NCBI GenBank assembly: GCA_036936605.1
Contig: JAUPFV010000002.1
Coordinates: forward strand, 203,693,273-203,757,272
Length of the DNA stretch: 64,000 nt
Origin: Limnanthes douglasii subsp. nivea
Taxonomy: Eukaryota > Streptophyta > Magnoliopsida > Brassicales > Limnanthaceae
Reading direction: 5' to 3'
The notes below the pieces were generated by a model. It did no database searches, was not told the origin of the DNA, and saw only the letters and a program-made list of their open reading frames with translations. Every line of letters begins with the position of its first letter. Position 1 is the first letter of the stretch. The position numbers and the translations under genes were made by a program. Shown in pieces: positions 20,336 through 33,330 of this stretch.

Positions 20336-20700
20336 GATGATATTATGCTTCTACAACACTCTTGAGATTTGATTAAGGTACCAAGGCACAACACCATTGG
20401 CCAACATACCAATTAATAAAGCTGAATCAGATTCAATGTCAACATTTTTAAGACCCTTTTGATTACAAATGAAGAGACCATACAGAATAGATCTACACTC
20501 AGCAATCATAGGATATTGCTTGCCATAGAGGTTACCATATGCATGAGTCATGTTACCATTAGTATCCCTAAAGATTTCAACCCCAATTGATTCTCCATTA
20601 AGGAGACGTGAGCCACCAGTATTCAATTTAATTCTATTAGCCTTAGGGGTAGTCCATTTAAGAATCATGTCATTGCTAGTATTTTATGAAAGAAGCATAA
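20170..20700 (-). pseudogene. LINE-type RNase H fragment
   Basis: The minus-strand frame 20351-20668 encodes KWTTPKANRIKLNTGGSRL, GVEIFRDTNGNM, AECRSILYGLFIC and VDIESDSALL. This is the plant L1-type RNase H with a conserved acidic pattern, although the first Asp of the LNxDG motif is Gly. The C-terminal segment lies in the duplicated block to the left. No matching reverse transcriptase lies upstream on the same strand; instead a different LINE begins at about 20740 on the other strand. A 5'-truncated LINE copy is the likely source. Confidence 0.75.
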
Positions 20701-20739
20701 GATGTTTAGAAGAACTATCTCTCAAGACAGAAACCATTC

Positions 20740-23700
20740 TAAATAGGGATTCAAATTTCTAAACATATGGACATTAAACCACAACTTTTTAAATATTATG
20801 GAAGATAATTGGAATCTTGATATGGATGGCTACCCTATGTTTATTTTTTAGAATAAACTCAAGAGGCTCAAAAAAACTCTCAAAACCTGGAACATAGACT
20901 GCATTGGTAATACTTTTGACAAGGATACTGAAACTAAACACAATGTTCAAAAGATGGAATTAATCCTTCATAATTGTAACGGTATAAAGAACAAGATCAA
21001 CCTTTCTAAGGCTAATGCTCTTTATCTCAAAGCTTTGGCTAATCAGGAATCTTATTGGCATCATAAAAGCTATTCTACTTGTCTTAAAGATGGAGACAGA
21101 GACACCAAGACATACCACAACTTTGTTTTAAAAAATAAGGAAAAATAGAATCCTTAGTATTAAAAAGCTGTCAATTAGTGGATTACAAATGATCGGCCTC
21201 TTGGCTAATCTACTGAAAAATACTTCAAATAAATTTTAACATATTATCCTTATCAAAGTGTTGATGAATTGAACAACAAATTGAATGATGAAATGATAAA
21301 TTATATTCATAAATTAATTAATGAAAATGACAATGACAACAATTTACTTATGGTTGCTCCATCTGGAACTAAGATATACATCATCATCATCAAGAGTCTC
21401 AATGTTAAGAGTGATTCTGGTATGGATAGGTTTAATAACTTCTTCTTTATCACTTGCTGGAAGATTATCAAAAACGATTTATGCAAGGCCTTTGGATTCT
21501 TTCATTCTTGGTCAGGACATTCCCCATGATATCTTAGCAACTGGTATTTGTCTCATTCCTAAATCTTGTAACCCTACAACATGGAAAGAATTTAGGCCGA
21601 TCAGCTTATGCACTCAGATGAACATGATTTATGTCCAAGCTCCTCACAACAGGCTGGTAATCCTCCTCCCTAAAAATATTTCTAACTCTCAAGGTGCTTA
21701 TATCCATGACAGGTCAATTCAAAATAATATTCTCATTTCAAAAGAGCTTCTCTGTGATCTCAATAGAAAGAATAAAGTTGGAAACATCTTTGTCAAGGTG
21801 GACATGTCCAAATCCTTTGACAGAATGTCTCACTACTTCATTCTCAAAGGTCTTCAGGTATTTGGTTTCAGTCCTAAATTTATTAATATCATTTTGAGAC
21901 TTATCAAAAATGTTTATGTATCCATTCTAATTAATGGTGAAGCCAAAGGTTACTTTAATACTAAAAGATGTGTTAGACAAGGGGACCCTCTGTCCTATAG
22001 TCTTTCCATAATTGATGAAGAGGTTCTAATAAGAGGTCTTAATAAGCTCTTTATTACTAACAAGTCTATGAAGTATGTCTCTAGAAGCAAGATCAGTATT
22101 CTCTCTCTTAATTTTGCTGATGATATATTAATCTTCACCAATGGTCTAAATTCAACGATCACTCACCTAAGAAAATTTCTTCAAAACTACCAAAATGTTT
22201 CTGGTCAGACCATTAATAAGGAGAAAACCAAAATTTTGCATCCAATAATATCCCTTAGACTAAAATCTCTACTATAGTCAACCAAGCTGGCTTTAGTAAT
22301 AACATCCTCCTTACTACTTATCTTGGTATTACTCTCAATACTAATATTCAAAACTATAACTATCTCCCCTTAATTGACAAAACCAAGAACAAGATTATTG
22401 AATGGGAAGGGAAACATTTATTCTATGGTGGTATGCTTACTTTAATTAACTCTGTTTTAATGGTTTATCATATATATTGGATGCAATCCTATAATCTTCC
22501 TAAAGGTATTATATCTAAAATTAAGAGAGTCTTTAATAGATTCTTATGGGGATCTACTTAAGATACCCAAAAAGTTTATTGGTCTAACTGGTCTAATCTT
22601 TGTAAGCCTTTTTATGAGGGTGGTTTGAATGTTAGGAACCTTAAATATATTCAAGATACTTTCTCCTGTAAGTTGTGGATCAACTTCAGAAAGAAAAAGT
22701 CTCTTTGGGCCATGCAAAGTATCTATTTTAAATATTCTCACCCTCTTCAAGCAAACTACTCAAAGAACGGCTCTCATACTTAGAAAAGGTTGGCTCTAAT
22801 TAAACCTATTGTTAAAGCTAACATCAACTGGAAATGGAGAAATAGACCTCTGGTTGGACAATTGGTACAGGAAATCCCCTCTTATCAAGCTAGATGATTA
22901 CTCTGACAATGGATGGTATAGATCAGACAAAGTCAAGAATTATTGGGTAGTAACTTCTAGAGTCTTAATAGGCTAGAAGGTTTTCTCTCTGCTAATGTCA
23001 AGGATCAGCAAGAGGATACTATAAGCTGGATGCTTTCAAAACATGGTGTTTTCAACACTAAAGAAACCTGGGAAAACTTAAGAGATAAGCACAACAAGTC
23101 CAGTCTTTTTAAGAAGATCTTGAATCCTAAACACCCAAAAAATGCTATTTTCTTCATTGGATAATCCTATACAACTAGTTTCCTATTGATACCATTCTTC
23201 AAAAGAAGCATACAACTTTTGTTTCTAAGTGTCAGCTTTGCAAGAACATTGAAGATCTTAGTCACATCTTTGTGGCTTGTGACTTCTCGTGGCATATATG
23301 GAAATACTTTAACCCTATTTTCAACATAAACATTGGTAGATATATGTCAGTAGCTCACATTACCATGAGTTGGTTTTGGTCTTCTAATCATGAATTCCAC
23401 TTATGTTCTATCTTACCTCAAATTATTTTCTAGGATATTTGGCGGAGCAGAAATAAAGAAAAAATCAAGAATGAGATTAACTCTTCATCTTCAATTATCA
23501 ATTATATTAAGAATATCATTTATAGTATTGATCATCCTAATATTTTCAAGAGAAGTTATTGGTCTAATAATGAAACAACGGCTACTAATCTTGGATGCTT
23601 TAATAATCTTAAGGAAAATAACAACGTTACCTACCTTAACTGGTCTTTTTCCTTCAAAAATAGGTTCAAGCTCAGTTAAGATGGCTCCTGTCTTACCACT

Positions 23701-24131
23701 GGAGATGCTATCGGGAGGGGTATCATAATAGACTGCGATGGAAGCATCATTTGTGGCATTAAAAACCTTTATGGCAAGCTCACTCCCATCATGGCTGAGG
23801 AAAGAGCTCTTCTTGATGGTCTTCAACTTTTAAGAATAAAAATATGATTAATATTGGTATAGAACTAGATTCACAAATGCTTGTAAATATTCTTTACTTT
23901 GGAAATTACCTATGGCCTCTTGAGCCAATTTTAAAATGTTGCAGACGTTTGATAAACCCTTCTATGAATATCACTCATATTTCTCGAGTCCAAAGTAATG
24001 ATGCATATTGGTTAGTGAAATGGATTTCTAAATATAAAATGAATATTGAAATTAATAATACTTATATCCATTCTCAGCTGAGTTTTATTGCTCTGCTTGA
24101 GAGTATGGGACTAGGTCATTTTCGTAGTTAA
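20740..24131 (+). pseudogene. 5'-truncated L1-type LINE with RT, zinc finger and RNase H
   Basis: The plus-strand reading begins in the segment between endonuclease and RT (FKFLNIWTLNHNFLNIMEDN), with WHHKSYSTCLKDGDRDTKTY at about 21050-21110. The RT is at 21490-22270 with FRPISLC, KVDMSKSFDRMSHYFILKG, RQGDPLSYSLS and the active-site motif NFADDILIF. Text typical of LINE C-termini follows (KRVFNRFLWGST, then KPFYEGGLNVRNL), a CQLCKNIEDLSHIF zinc finger near 23230-23270, and an RNase H at about 23620-24131 (GRGIIIDCDGS, AEERALLDGLQLL). It lacks ORF1 and the endonuclease. At least three frame changes and several stops show it is dead. Confidence 0.88.
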
Positions 24132-26339
24132 TTTTCTCATCCTTCTTCTTTATATGTGTTCTTAACTAAATGATTATGCACTAATATTTCTCTATTAGCA
24201 ATCCAACTGACAAACGTATGTATGATCCTGACTTTGATTTCAAATTTTAGAACTTAGACAAGGATATCGTGAACCTTAATCATATTCTTCATTTTTTCAA
24301 AATTCATTTAGAATTTCTGAAGTCTCTTTGTCCTAGTCAGAAGCCTCTTAATCTTCATCAGAATCATCTTAGTTTATCTACCAGTCTATTATTATGATGC
24401 TCTGTGAATCCTTTGTTGGATTATTTACTTCTTCAGTTGTGAAATCATAATGTTAAAGCTCAAATCTTTGAGGAATCTTCATGACCCTCCTTACGGTAGT
24501 ATTGGCCTTGCATTTCATCGAATAGTTGGATCTTAATTTATCTAGCTCATCAATTGAAAGGATTCATTTCATTTCATTTCACTGATCTTCTGAAGCCTTT
24601 CCTCATTGTCTTTCCTTAACAGATTGTTATATACTTGTCCCTAAAGATTCATAGTGCAGTCCGCAAAGATTCTCTCAATCTAAGCTTTCATGGAGATTAA
24701 TTCTTCTTTTGATATCTCACTTGTGCAGTCCCAACCTTCACTCTTTTTTATGCTCTGTTAATTCAAAATAAATTGTTGTCTCTGCCGATCTTCTACGAGC
24801 TAGTTTGAAAAACTTATTTTGAAGTCAAATTCATAAGATTTAGAAGAAGAAGATAAGAAGAATTGAAAAATCATACTATATTGAAAGCTTTTACTTGTAT
24901 CTAGCGCTAAAATTTTGTTTGGCGCCCTCCGAAAATTTAGAACGATTGTACTATTCACCCCTTCTTTCTCAATAACAGTTTTATTTTTTATTAAAAGAAA
25001 ATATATGTTGGCGAAAATGTAGTCCATAAAAGCTTGGACTGTTATATATTTGTATAATTAACACTTGGTTAAAAATATTAAGTATTAATCCTTAAATTAC
25101 TTTTAAGGTATATTACTCCTTTAAGACCACCATTTTTTACATTCAAGATACTCTAACACCACAATACACTGATGATTTAGTTTTTTTTATATATAATTGT
25201 CTTAATTTTTCTTTTAATTTTGTTATATTTTTCTATTTTATTGTATTAAACATCTTTAATTTCATCTCTCTAATCTATTGTATGTTTTGTTTATATGAAT
25301 ATTAAATATTTCTGTTTTTATTAATTAAATATATATTTTTAATTTAGTTTTGTTATTTACAGTTGCATAAATACTGTATGTATATATAGACGATTTGAAC
25401 CACTTTGAATTAGTGTATAAGTACATGACATTCCACTGTAAGTATGTATATAGGGTTAAAGATTTAATGAACTACTAGATCTAATAAACTGTTAGTTGAA
25501 ATATCTAATTAACTATTTAAAATATCTAAAAATATTATTGAAATATAATAAATTATTTGAATATATAATAGTTGAAATATCGAAAAATATAAAGATACCA
25601 ACAACTTTAAAAATATAGCTTAAAATAGTTGAAAGATATAATAAACTATTAAAAATATCTAAATAAAATTATAAAACAATATCAAATAAATATATCAAAT
25701 AAGTTTTGTAACATACCCAATTTTATTTATTTATTTCGACTAAATTAACTCATAAAAATAATTTTTAATAAATGTATTCGATAATTTAGCACTGACACTA
25801 TCACAGCGGGATTGTGGTGATGGCCTGATTCGGTTATAGTGTGATTCTATTATTGTGTGATTTTGTCCTGACAAGACTGTGTTAAATATGACTGGACGGG
25901 AAGGGACGTCCCGTTTGCCACCCCTAAGTACAGAGATCACACATGACAACATACATACATAATTTTATAGAGGTATAGTTCAAAGGTCGTACCCAACCTT
26001 ACCAAAGAAAGAAGGATAATATAAAATACCAAACCAATAAAAGGATCATGCCTAGGACATCCAAAAATCAGGACTACTATATAAGGATTTATGTCGCCAT
26101 AAAATAGTTTTAGGTAAAAAAGTTATAGTGAATAGTGAAAATAGAGAATCAAAGTTTTTATTATCTAAAATATCAAATAAATTGAGTGTTCTTATTCATA
26201 GTAATTTCATTTCATTTATCATGTTTTTACAATCCATTAATTAAGACGATAAATTTGTGATTCATACAGTTGTTGATTGAGGTGACCTTATGAGAAGGTG
26301 GTGTCTACCCAAAATGATATGAACCCAACTAATAATGTG
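24132..26339. other. AT-rich region, possible copia scrap
   Basis: At 24500-24700 the plus strand can be read with shifts as IELDLNL...ERIHFISFHFTDLLKP, reminiscent of the C-terminal end of copia RNase H (HIELD...D). I hold this weakly. The rest, up to 26339, is AT-rich. A plus-strand block ending GACGGGAAGGGACGTCCCGTTTGCCACCCCTAA (25895-25927, in parts) resembles the outer end of hAT-type elements, but no partner end was found. No gene is supported. Confidence 0.35.
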
Positions 26340-26633
26340 AATAAACCCGATAACTAAATTGGTTTTAGAACCCTAAGAACGTATCAACATAGTCTGTTTG
26401 AGCTTTGACCCTTCATTTATGAAGATTAGAACCACGACTCCGAGTTATTTGAACGCCACAAGATATATCTTAATAATTTTAATGATTGGATTAAGAACCA
26501 AATAATACACACTCACAATAATATGATATTTCTGAAATCTAAAATTCTTTTTACAAAGCTTGTGAAATCTCCTATTTATAATTGGAACATCCTCCAAGTA
26601 TAGAAGAGACAAAATGAGAATTGAATACAATAA

Positions 26634-26655
26634 ATATATATATATATATATATAT
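26634..26655. repeat. (TA)n microsatellite
   Basis: About 11 uninterrupted AT units. Confidence 0.9.
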
Positions 26656-26689
26656 TAGATTTCCAAAACAGCTCAAAATATTAAATTTT

Positions 26690-26960
26690 TTCAATGACTA
26701 TTTTTGTAACTTTTTTAATTTAATCAATTTAATATCAATAATATGATTTGTTATTGAAGTCATTTATTAATATTCAAACCATTTTATTCTCTCATTTAAT
26801 ATTTGTTCTTGTAACTCCTTTTATTAAAGCACTTTAATAGAGATTCTTGTAACTCCTTTCATTAAATCACTTTAATAGTAATAATATTCAAACCCTTTTA
26901 ATATTTCTTTTCTAATGGTTGTACTTGTAACTTCGTTAATCAATCACTTTTATAATACTA
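26690..26960. repeat. Short imperfect tandem repeats
   Basis: The words CTTGTAACTCCTTTYATTAAA and CACTTTAATAG recur three to four times, with longer repeats of ATATTCAAACCMTTTTA between them. They lie inside the LTR-like block. Confidence 0.5.
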
Positions 26961-27689
26961 ATGTAATTTAATTTTGAGTCCACCTTCATATTATTAGAAT
27001 CAGCAACCCAACCACTTGAATTAGCCTAACAATTTTGGATTAGCCTATTAAGTGTGTATTTAAATTTTTTTGCTCTTAGTCTTGTCATCAGGCCGCTAGA
27101 AAGTGATAAAGACTCCGGACCAAAATTAGCAATAACAACTCCTTGGTTAATATATTCATCTCCTTGGTTTGCATCACAATACCAACTGGAAATCTTCAAA
27201 GCGAGTCAACTTGTGTTGGCCTGAAAATGATAGAAGAAGATAAGGACAACTCTGTCTCATTGACAAATAAAAGGATTGATCATCTCACATCGTAGCTGAT
27301 TGACCTAGTCTAATTCGTATAATATTTTGTCAACCAATATGGGAGCTCCAAGACTTTCAATATTCCACAACCCTAGCATATCAGGGCGAGTCTATATTTT
27401 CCTCCATGTCATAGGGACTTCCAAGTTTTGTGCGTTCACTCTAGGGAGTCCACCTCGATGATCCCGATAACGAACAATTTTATCGTGTCAAAATAACCAT
27501 CAGACGTTAGAAATAAGAAGGCGATACCATAGGCATCATCTTGATGGTTACAATTGAAGCGAACTATTACAAATGAATACAGCCCCTCGAATAACAAGAG
27601 ATCATACGGGTCATTTCTTGACAGATGGCGAGTTAGCTGACGGACGATATCAACTACAAATGCTTGTATGGGCTAGGATGTGCATGTCA

Positions 27690-28720
27690 CTCAGATCTGA
27701 GGCCTCTCTCTTCATAGATGATCCTCGTCAACACCAATACACATTTAGGGCCACATATAATCTAAAAGAGGTATGGTTGGATGGAAGAAGCGACTGAGTT
27801 ATAATTTGAAACCAATCTATTTGATGAAATAAAGGCAGAGCTGATTGACCTCTTGTTGGAACAGAAAGACAATTTTGTTGTGGATAGCACATCAGTGATA
27901 GGTATACTTGAATTTGTTTTCTACTCATCATCTCATCATAGGTTTTCAAGTGAAACCAGTGCAACAAAAGAAGTGACATTTAATCCCAGATAGGTCTAAG
28001 ACCGTAGAGGGATAAATTGATCGGTTGATGTCCATGGGCCACATAGAGAAGTAAGATACCCTGAGTGAGTGGCAAATTCGGTTCTGGTAAAAAGTAAATA
28101 GGAAATGAAAGATTTGTATTGACTTCATGGGCCTTAACCGAGCATGTCGTAAAGATCATTTCCCTCTGTTGTGAATAGACCACTTGGTATGATGTCATAG
28201 AAAGACATTAAATCGTATCATTTATGCACGCATATTTGATGTGCAATCGTATCAAGATGGATCCAGTCGATCAATAGAAGAAATTAGTAAACACAAACCA
28301 TGACATTTATTGCTACGTAGTACTGCCAACAGATGGTAAACAAGATGTTCAAAGAGCAAACATGGAGGTGTATATTGATGATATGGTGGTTACGAGTAAA
28401 AATAAGAGATCAATTGATAGATCTTAAATAAATTTTCTTCACGCTCAGGATACATAACATAAAGCTCATTCCTACAAAATGATTACTTGGTATTACCTCA
28501 AGAACAACATGTTGATATAAATGAGTTGAGCCAAGACCATGAAGGAAGTGCAACGGTTAAAGGGTAGAGTCGTCGAAAATGTTTCATCTCTCGAGCAGCA
28601 AATATGTTATTGTCCCTCTTAAAAGTGCTAAGGGATGTGGAAAAATTGATTGCATATTAAAATATGATGAAATGTTCATGAATTAAAGAACTATATAGCT
28701 TCCCTACAACAACTAGTTGT
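27690..28720 (+). pseudogene. Decayed Ty3-gypsy reverse transcriptase, plus strand
   Basis: Readable with many shifts and stops: ELIDLLLEQKDNF (27835-27875), SMGHIEK and ICIDFMGLNRACRKDHFP (28030-28165), and the active-site block MEVYIDDMVVTSKNK (28361-28405). These follow the order of a Tat-like gypsy RT. Its orientation is opposite to the possible gypsy end at 26340-27110, so the two do not form one element. Far more damaged than Element A. Confidence 0.7.
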
Positions 28721-28729
28721 ATCTACCAA

Positions 28730-30800
28730 TGAGAGATATTGATAGTGTGCCAAGAGTCTTGCCAAATGCTATAATCATTACGCTTATAGTTGAAATAGAT
28801 AAAATTCATGCTTAATGTACTAGACCAGTAAAATCATTTTAGAAACATAAACTTGATATTCAAATACACAAAAAAATAGTATTACCGTTGGTAACGCGAT
28901 AAAAATGTTACCAAGACACTTTCATTCTCATTCAATTCAAATACCCACAACCGAACAAATCAACTCTATTTTAAGCGCATCTAAAATATCAAGACGGTTG
29001 ATAAAATCGACAATCGAATTAGAAGGGTTCAATATCATGTTTATTTCTTGTAGTGCGGAAGCAAACAAACCTCGGCGGATTTCGTATACTAACGAACATA
29101 AAAGATTCCGGACAGAAAGCTTCAAAAAGGTTGGTGAATGGGTTATATATATATATATGGCGCAACTAATATCGTGGGAAGCAAAGGCGGAGTATATATA
29201 TTTCATCGCTAAAAGTTAAAAAGGTTAGGCTAACAAATCCGATAAGTTATAAAAAATTATAGACACTCATATCTGCTTGATCTGTATTTCATGTAAAAAG
29301 TAAGCCAAGATGCACTCAATTTTAAGGTCGCAGACCGCCAAATCAAATAAGTTGAAGAATCTGCTTGATAGGCATGTGTGATTCATCTCCAAATATCATC
29401 AAACTATTTTACAAAAGCTTTGATTTTCTAAACTTAAACAAAACCCACCTCATAACATAACATGAGAATAATGAGTGACACCATGTATGTATAGAAAAAC
29501 ACTAGAGATTGGGAAAAGTAGTATCTATTTTTTCATTATTAGTTTTACTACCGACACCACTTGATTAAATTAAAACAAGATTCATGTGCGTATTCATGCA
29601 TTACCTAACCATTAATGCATTAACTTGATTAACTATACTATTCTCAATTTCGATATTGCCTTTGCACCTTCCTCTCCCCCCACAAAGTCAAACCTTTCTA
29701 TATGTACTTGTCGATTCTTTTATTCATCAAAATTGCAATAACATGGAAAAAGAAAAAGATAATGTTCGTAACATTTGAGAGTTGAAAACTTAATTTTATC
29801 GGATTACATTTATAAATTTAACACCAAAATTTATATTAGTTCTTTATAATAAATTAGGGGTGGTTATTTTTTTCAATTAGTGGATATCCCATTTGAATGG
29901 ATCGGATAAGTTAAAATATCCAAATCTTAACTTTTAAGTTGCGGGTTCTAACCTATATTATTCCGAACTTGGGATGGGGTGGATAATAGATTCGAATCCG
30001 ATTTACGAAATTCGGCTATTTTAATATTTTAATATGATTTAATTAATTTTTATTGTTTGTAGTTTTATTTATGTTTATGAAGTTTTTTCTTTATATTTGA
30101 TTATATTTAAAATAAATATTAAATAATTTATATATAATAAATCTAAAAATATAAATTATATAAATTTAAAACTAACATTAAAATTTATTTTTTCACATAA
30201 AATATATATGATAATAAATACATTTTACAAAATTTTAAATAAATACAAAATTATAAACAAAATTATCAAAAGTTTGTATTCAATATTATTTTTTATTTAT
30301 TATTTTTTTATTCGATAATATTAGTCTGATAAAAAAAACATAATAAGTTGTGAATTTAGTTACATCTACTACACTCATCCAGATCCACAACCATTTTTAT
30401 CTTTATGATAAATCCATCCTTTTACTGTTTTTTGTTTTTCTAAAATAAATTATTTTTAACTGTATTGTTAGAATTGAAGTTATTATTGTAGTGAATTTTG
30501 TATGGAAACAGAGATGAGTCAATATCACACGATTAAACAATTATAGTTAACACAAAGATGAGATGGTGTTACGTTTACATATGTTATTTGCCTCGTAAAC
30601 GGCTTGTCGTTTTGCCTGACGGTGGACGCAGATATATGATTGGGAAAAAACAAATCAGAAAAATAAATTACGGTTGGTGTTGGCTTGGCCTTCGCCTTCG
30701 CCCGAAATTGCACGGTGGATCCACCGCCTTTTTCAGATTCGATCGTATATATTATGTCATTTGCCATTATTTATCCCTATATTTTATAGGTATTGATCTT
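28730..30800. other. Spacer without a supported gene
   Basis: The plus-strand open stretch 28905-29219 (104 codons) has no recognisable domain, no homologous copy in the window and an unhelpful AT-rich end, so I do not call it. A short GC-richer island at 30590-30740 holds overlapping open frames on both strands with no recognisable protein. The rest is AT-rich. Confidence 0.45.
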
Positions 30801-30814
30801 AAATCGAGAAAAAA

Positions 30815-30970
30815 AAAATTAATTTGAAAATGCAATGAGTGTGCATAGGGTAAGGTAAATCACACCAGGGGACAGATACAGCCGATAAAGCGTTTGTAAA
30901 AGGATTCGAACTTATGACATTTAGTCACAAACATGCTATACTCAACCAACTCAGCTAAGTATTGATTCAC
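30815..30970 (-). mobile_element. tRNA-derived SINE
   Basis: On the minus strand an A-box-like TAGCTGAGTTGG (30946-30957 in reverse) is followed 33 bases later by a B-box-like AGTTCGAATCC (30902-30912 in reverse), the internal RNA polymerase III promoter spacing of tRNA-derived SINEs. The tRNA-unrelated part follows, with TTTTTTTTT near 30815-30823 on the minus strand as a possible end. The stems do not form a proper cloverleaf, so it is not a functional tRNA gene. Confidence 0.6.
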
Positions 30971-32199
30971 TTTGGTTATCAATTGTGATTTGTGACTCAC
31001 TATTTTATGATTTTGTCCGTATTTTATTTGCTAGGTGTACTATAACGTATTTAGACTATTTTGTTTTGGATTTACTTTATATTTAGTTTTAAGTTCATAT
31101 ATATATTAGCTATTCTGCATTTAAATCTAATTTATATATACTATTAAGTAATTAGCTGACATTTCATATGCATAATGTGTATTTTTTTTAAAATTTAATT
31201 AATTTTATATTTAGTTGACATTTTGTATATATTTTTTTGGAGTTTAATTAAAAATATTAACCAAACCGTGTTTTTTTAGGTTTAAATACCTCTTTACTAG
31301 TGGTTTTATATTTATTTTCTTTCCCATTGTGTCTTTTTCTTCTTTCATTGAAACTCTTCCTTTTCTTTCACGGAATTCTTAATAAAAACAAAATTAAATT
31401 TGGGTAATTTTGTTATGCTTATTCTTCATCAAATCTTTCATATATGTTTCTATTTTTTTTGGACGGAGTTCACGCTATTTTTCAAAGCTTTCATCTCTTT
31501 TTTAAGTCTAGAATTTTAAAGTTTTCACCTTCTTTCCAAATCGAGAATTGGTTTCTACTTCAGATTTTGTTTTTACTATAAAATTCATGTATTTGTTTGT
31601 TGTCGATTAGAAGTATGTTAAAAAAATTGTTGATTTTAACATTTTCAAAAAAAAAACGAAAAAACAAAATAAAATCTAAGATTTAGTATTTTCATGTATT
31701 GTTTGTGTAGATTGGAAATTTGATAATTTTAACATTCTAAAAAACAAAAAATAAAAAGAGAATAAAATATAAAATTTGATTTTCTTAAAAAAATTATGAA
31801 GCCATAGAATTAGTATCTAAATATTTATTATTATTTTTAATAAAATAAAATTTGAAATTTAAAAAACAATAGAAAAAATTACAATAAAAATATAGATTTA
31901 AAAAATAATAATAAGTGAATCTCTGTTTTACAGTTTTATCATTTGTTTTATATAGAAGTTATTAATTCTCTTTAAAACCATATAAAATTTCATGGTATAT
32001 AAAATATTAACTACTTGGCTTAAATGAACCTTAACTTTAAGACACTTGTTTTATTTATCTTATTTTTTTGTCACTAACATCCATTATTTATTGACCGTTT
32101 TTTAATTTTTAATAATCTCACATTATCTACTCAGGGTTCTTTTTATTTTTGATTTATTTTTCTATTTCATTCATAATTTATTACGTTGATCATATAATG

Positions 32200-32620
32200 T
32201 TGATGACAAATTAAGAACTATGAGATGTTATTTTTACATAAATTGAAAATTCTAATGAGTAAAAATTCGATGGGATGAACAAAGTTGGACCTAGGTGTGA
32301 CTTTTCTATTAACTATATTAATAGTATTTCTTTTGAATTCGAAAATGGTTATCTAGATTGCAATCATGTATAAGATTCAAGATTTGGTGTTCCTAAAAAA
32401 TTATGATGTCATATAATTTATATTTTAATATTTGTTATTATTTTTAATCAGGATACATCGTTAAATTTTAAGAAGTAATAGAAAGAATTAAAATTCTAAA
32501 AACAATAAAAACAATCACGATAAAAATATACATTAAAAAAATTGAAAAACAAAATAGTTAAAATTATGAGAAGATTAAATAAAAAAAATAAAAAACAATA
32601 TGTATAGTTAATTTTTTAAA
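32200..32620 (+). repeat. Direct repeat, copy 1
   Basis: Contains in order CGATGGGATGAACAAAGTTG, a block with TTATGATGTCATATAATT, then GTAATAGAAAGAATTAAAAT and AAAACAAAATAGTTAAAATT. The same words in the same order recur about 700-750 bases downstream. Confidence 0.65.
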
Positions 32621-32629
32621 AAAAAACAA

Positions 32630-32630
<1 letters not shown>

Positions 32631-32663
<33 letters not shown>
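32631..32663. repeat. (TA)n microsatellite
   Basis: About 16 uninterrupted TA units between the first direct repeat and following AT-rich sequence. Confidence 0.95.
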
Positions 32664-32666
<3 letters not shown>

Positions 32667-32959
32667 AAAATTATAATAATAATGAAAGTACATAGTATAA
32701 AAATTTATGGCATACAATAATTAATCACTCCTGTATATCATTATAATATATTTTTAGAATAACTTTTGAGGTTGCTTTTAATACGTATTATTTTATAATT
32801 AATTACATATTATTTATTCATGGTTCTTCTTATTTATACATTTTATTTGTTTTTCTTCCTGTTTTTGCTTTTTATTTTTTATTTTAAATGATATTTGTCA
32901 TAATAGTAACATGATCATGATCATAAATTAAAAACTATAAGAATTTTTTATTTTTACAG

Positions 32960-33330
32960 GAATAGAATAATTGAAAGAAGGACATTAAAGAGCAAAAAAT
33001 CGATGGAGATGAACAAAGTTGGACTCATGTGTGAATTTTTTTAAAACTATGTTTACGAAGCGTATAAAATTTAAGATTGGGTGTTTTTAGAAAATCATAT
33101 CATATAATTAATATTTGAATATTTATTATTGTTTTTAATTAGGATAAAATCTTAATTTTTAAAACACAATAGAAATAATAAAATTTAAAAAACAATAGAA
33201 AGAATCACAATACAAACTTAGATTAAAAAAGTTGAAAAAATAAAATAGTTAAAATTATGAAAATATTAAATAGAAAAAATAGACAAAAATTTTGTAGTTA
33301 TTTTTAAAATTAAAAAATACTTCACTTAAT
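32960..33330 (+). repeat. Direct repeat, copy 2
   Basis: Matches copy 1 with substitutions and indels: ATCGATGGAGATGAACAAAG, AAATCATATCATATAATT, ACAATAGAAAGAATCACAAT and AAAATAAAATAGTTAAAATT. A third, shorter copy is visible at about 31690-31900. Confidence 0.65.

Larger units (their letters stand above)
26340..27110 (-). mobile_element. Possible 3' end of a gypsy element (pol C-terminus plus LTR-like block)
   Basis: On the minus strand 27000-27100 reads GLMTRLRAKKFKYTLNRLIQ, like the conserved (G)PMTRxRAKKF end of several plant Ty3-gypsy polyproteins. It is followed toward lower coordinates by LTR-like text with a promoter-like ATTATAAATAGG block (about 26573-26584 in reverse) and a CGGAGTCGTGGTTCTAAT motif near 26420. 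No second LTR or target duplication was identified. Confidence 0.35.

Noticed and set aside
24800..25027. 75-codon minus-strand open stretch
   Set aside because: Low-complexity Phe/Ser/Asn-rich sequence without domain or homologue.
25895..25927. hAT terminal inverted repeat (TTAGGGGTGGCAAACGGG on the minus strand)
   Set aside because: It resembles known hAT ends, but no matching opposite end or 8-bp target duplication was found.
28905..29219. 104-codon plus-strand open stretch
   Set aside because: No domain, no relative in the window, overlapped by a minus-strand open stretch of similar length and ending in AT-rich low complexity.
29870..30010. Second hAT-like end beginning AGGGGTGGTTATTT
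   Set aside because: No partner and no terminal symmetry; left as part of the spacer.
30525..30827. Overlapping open stretches on both strands at a GC-richer island
   Set aside because: Neither protein is recognisable and neither strand shows a convincing start context or splice signals.
30902..30957. Functional tRNA gene
   Set aside because: A and B boxes are visible but acceptor, D and anticodon stems do not form a cloverleaf; a tRNA-derived SINE fits better.
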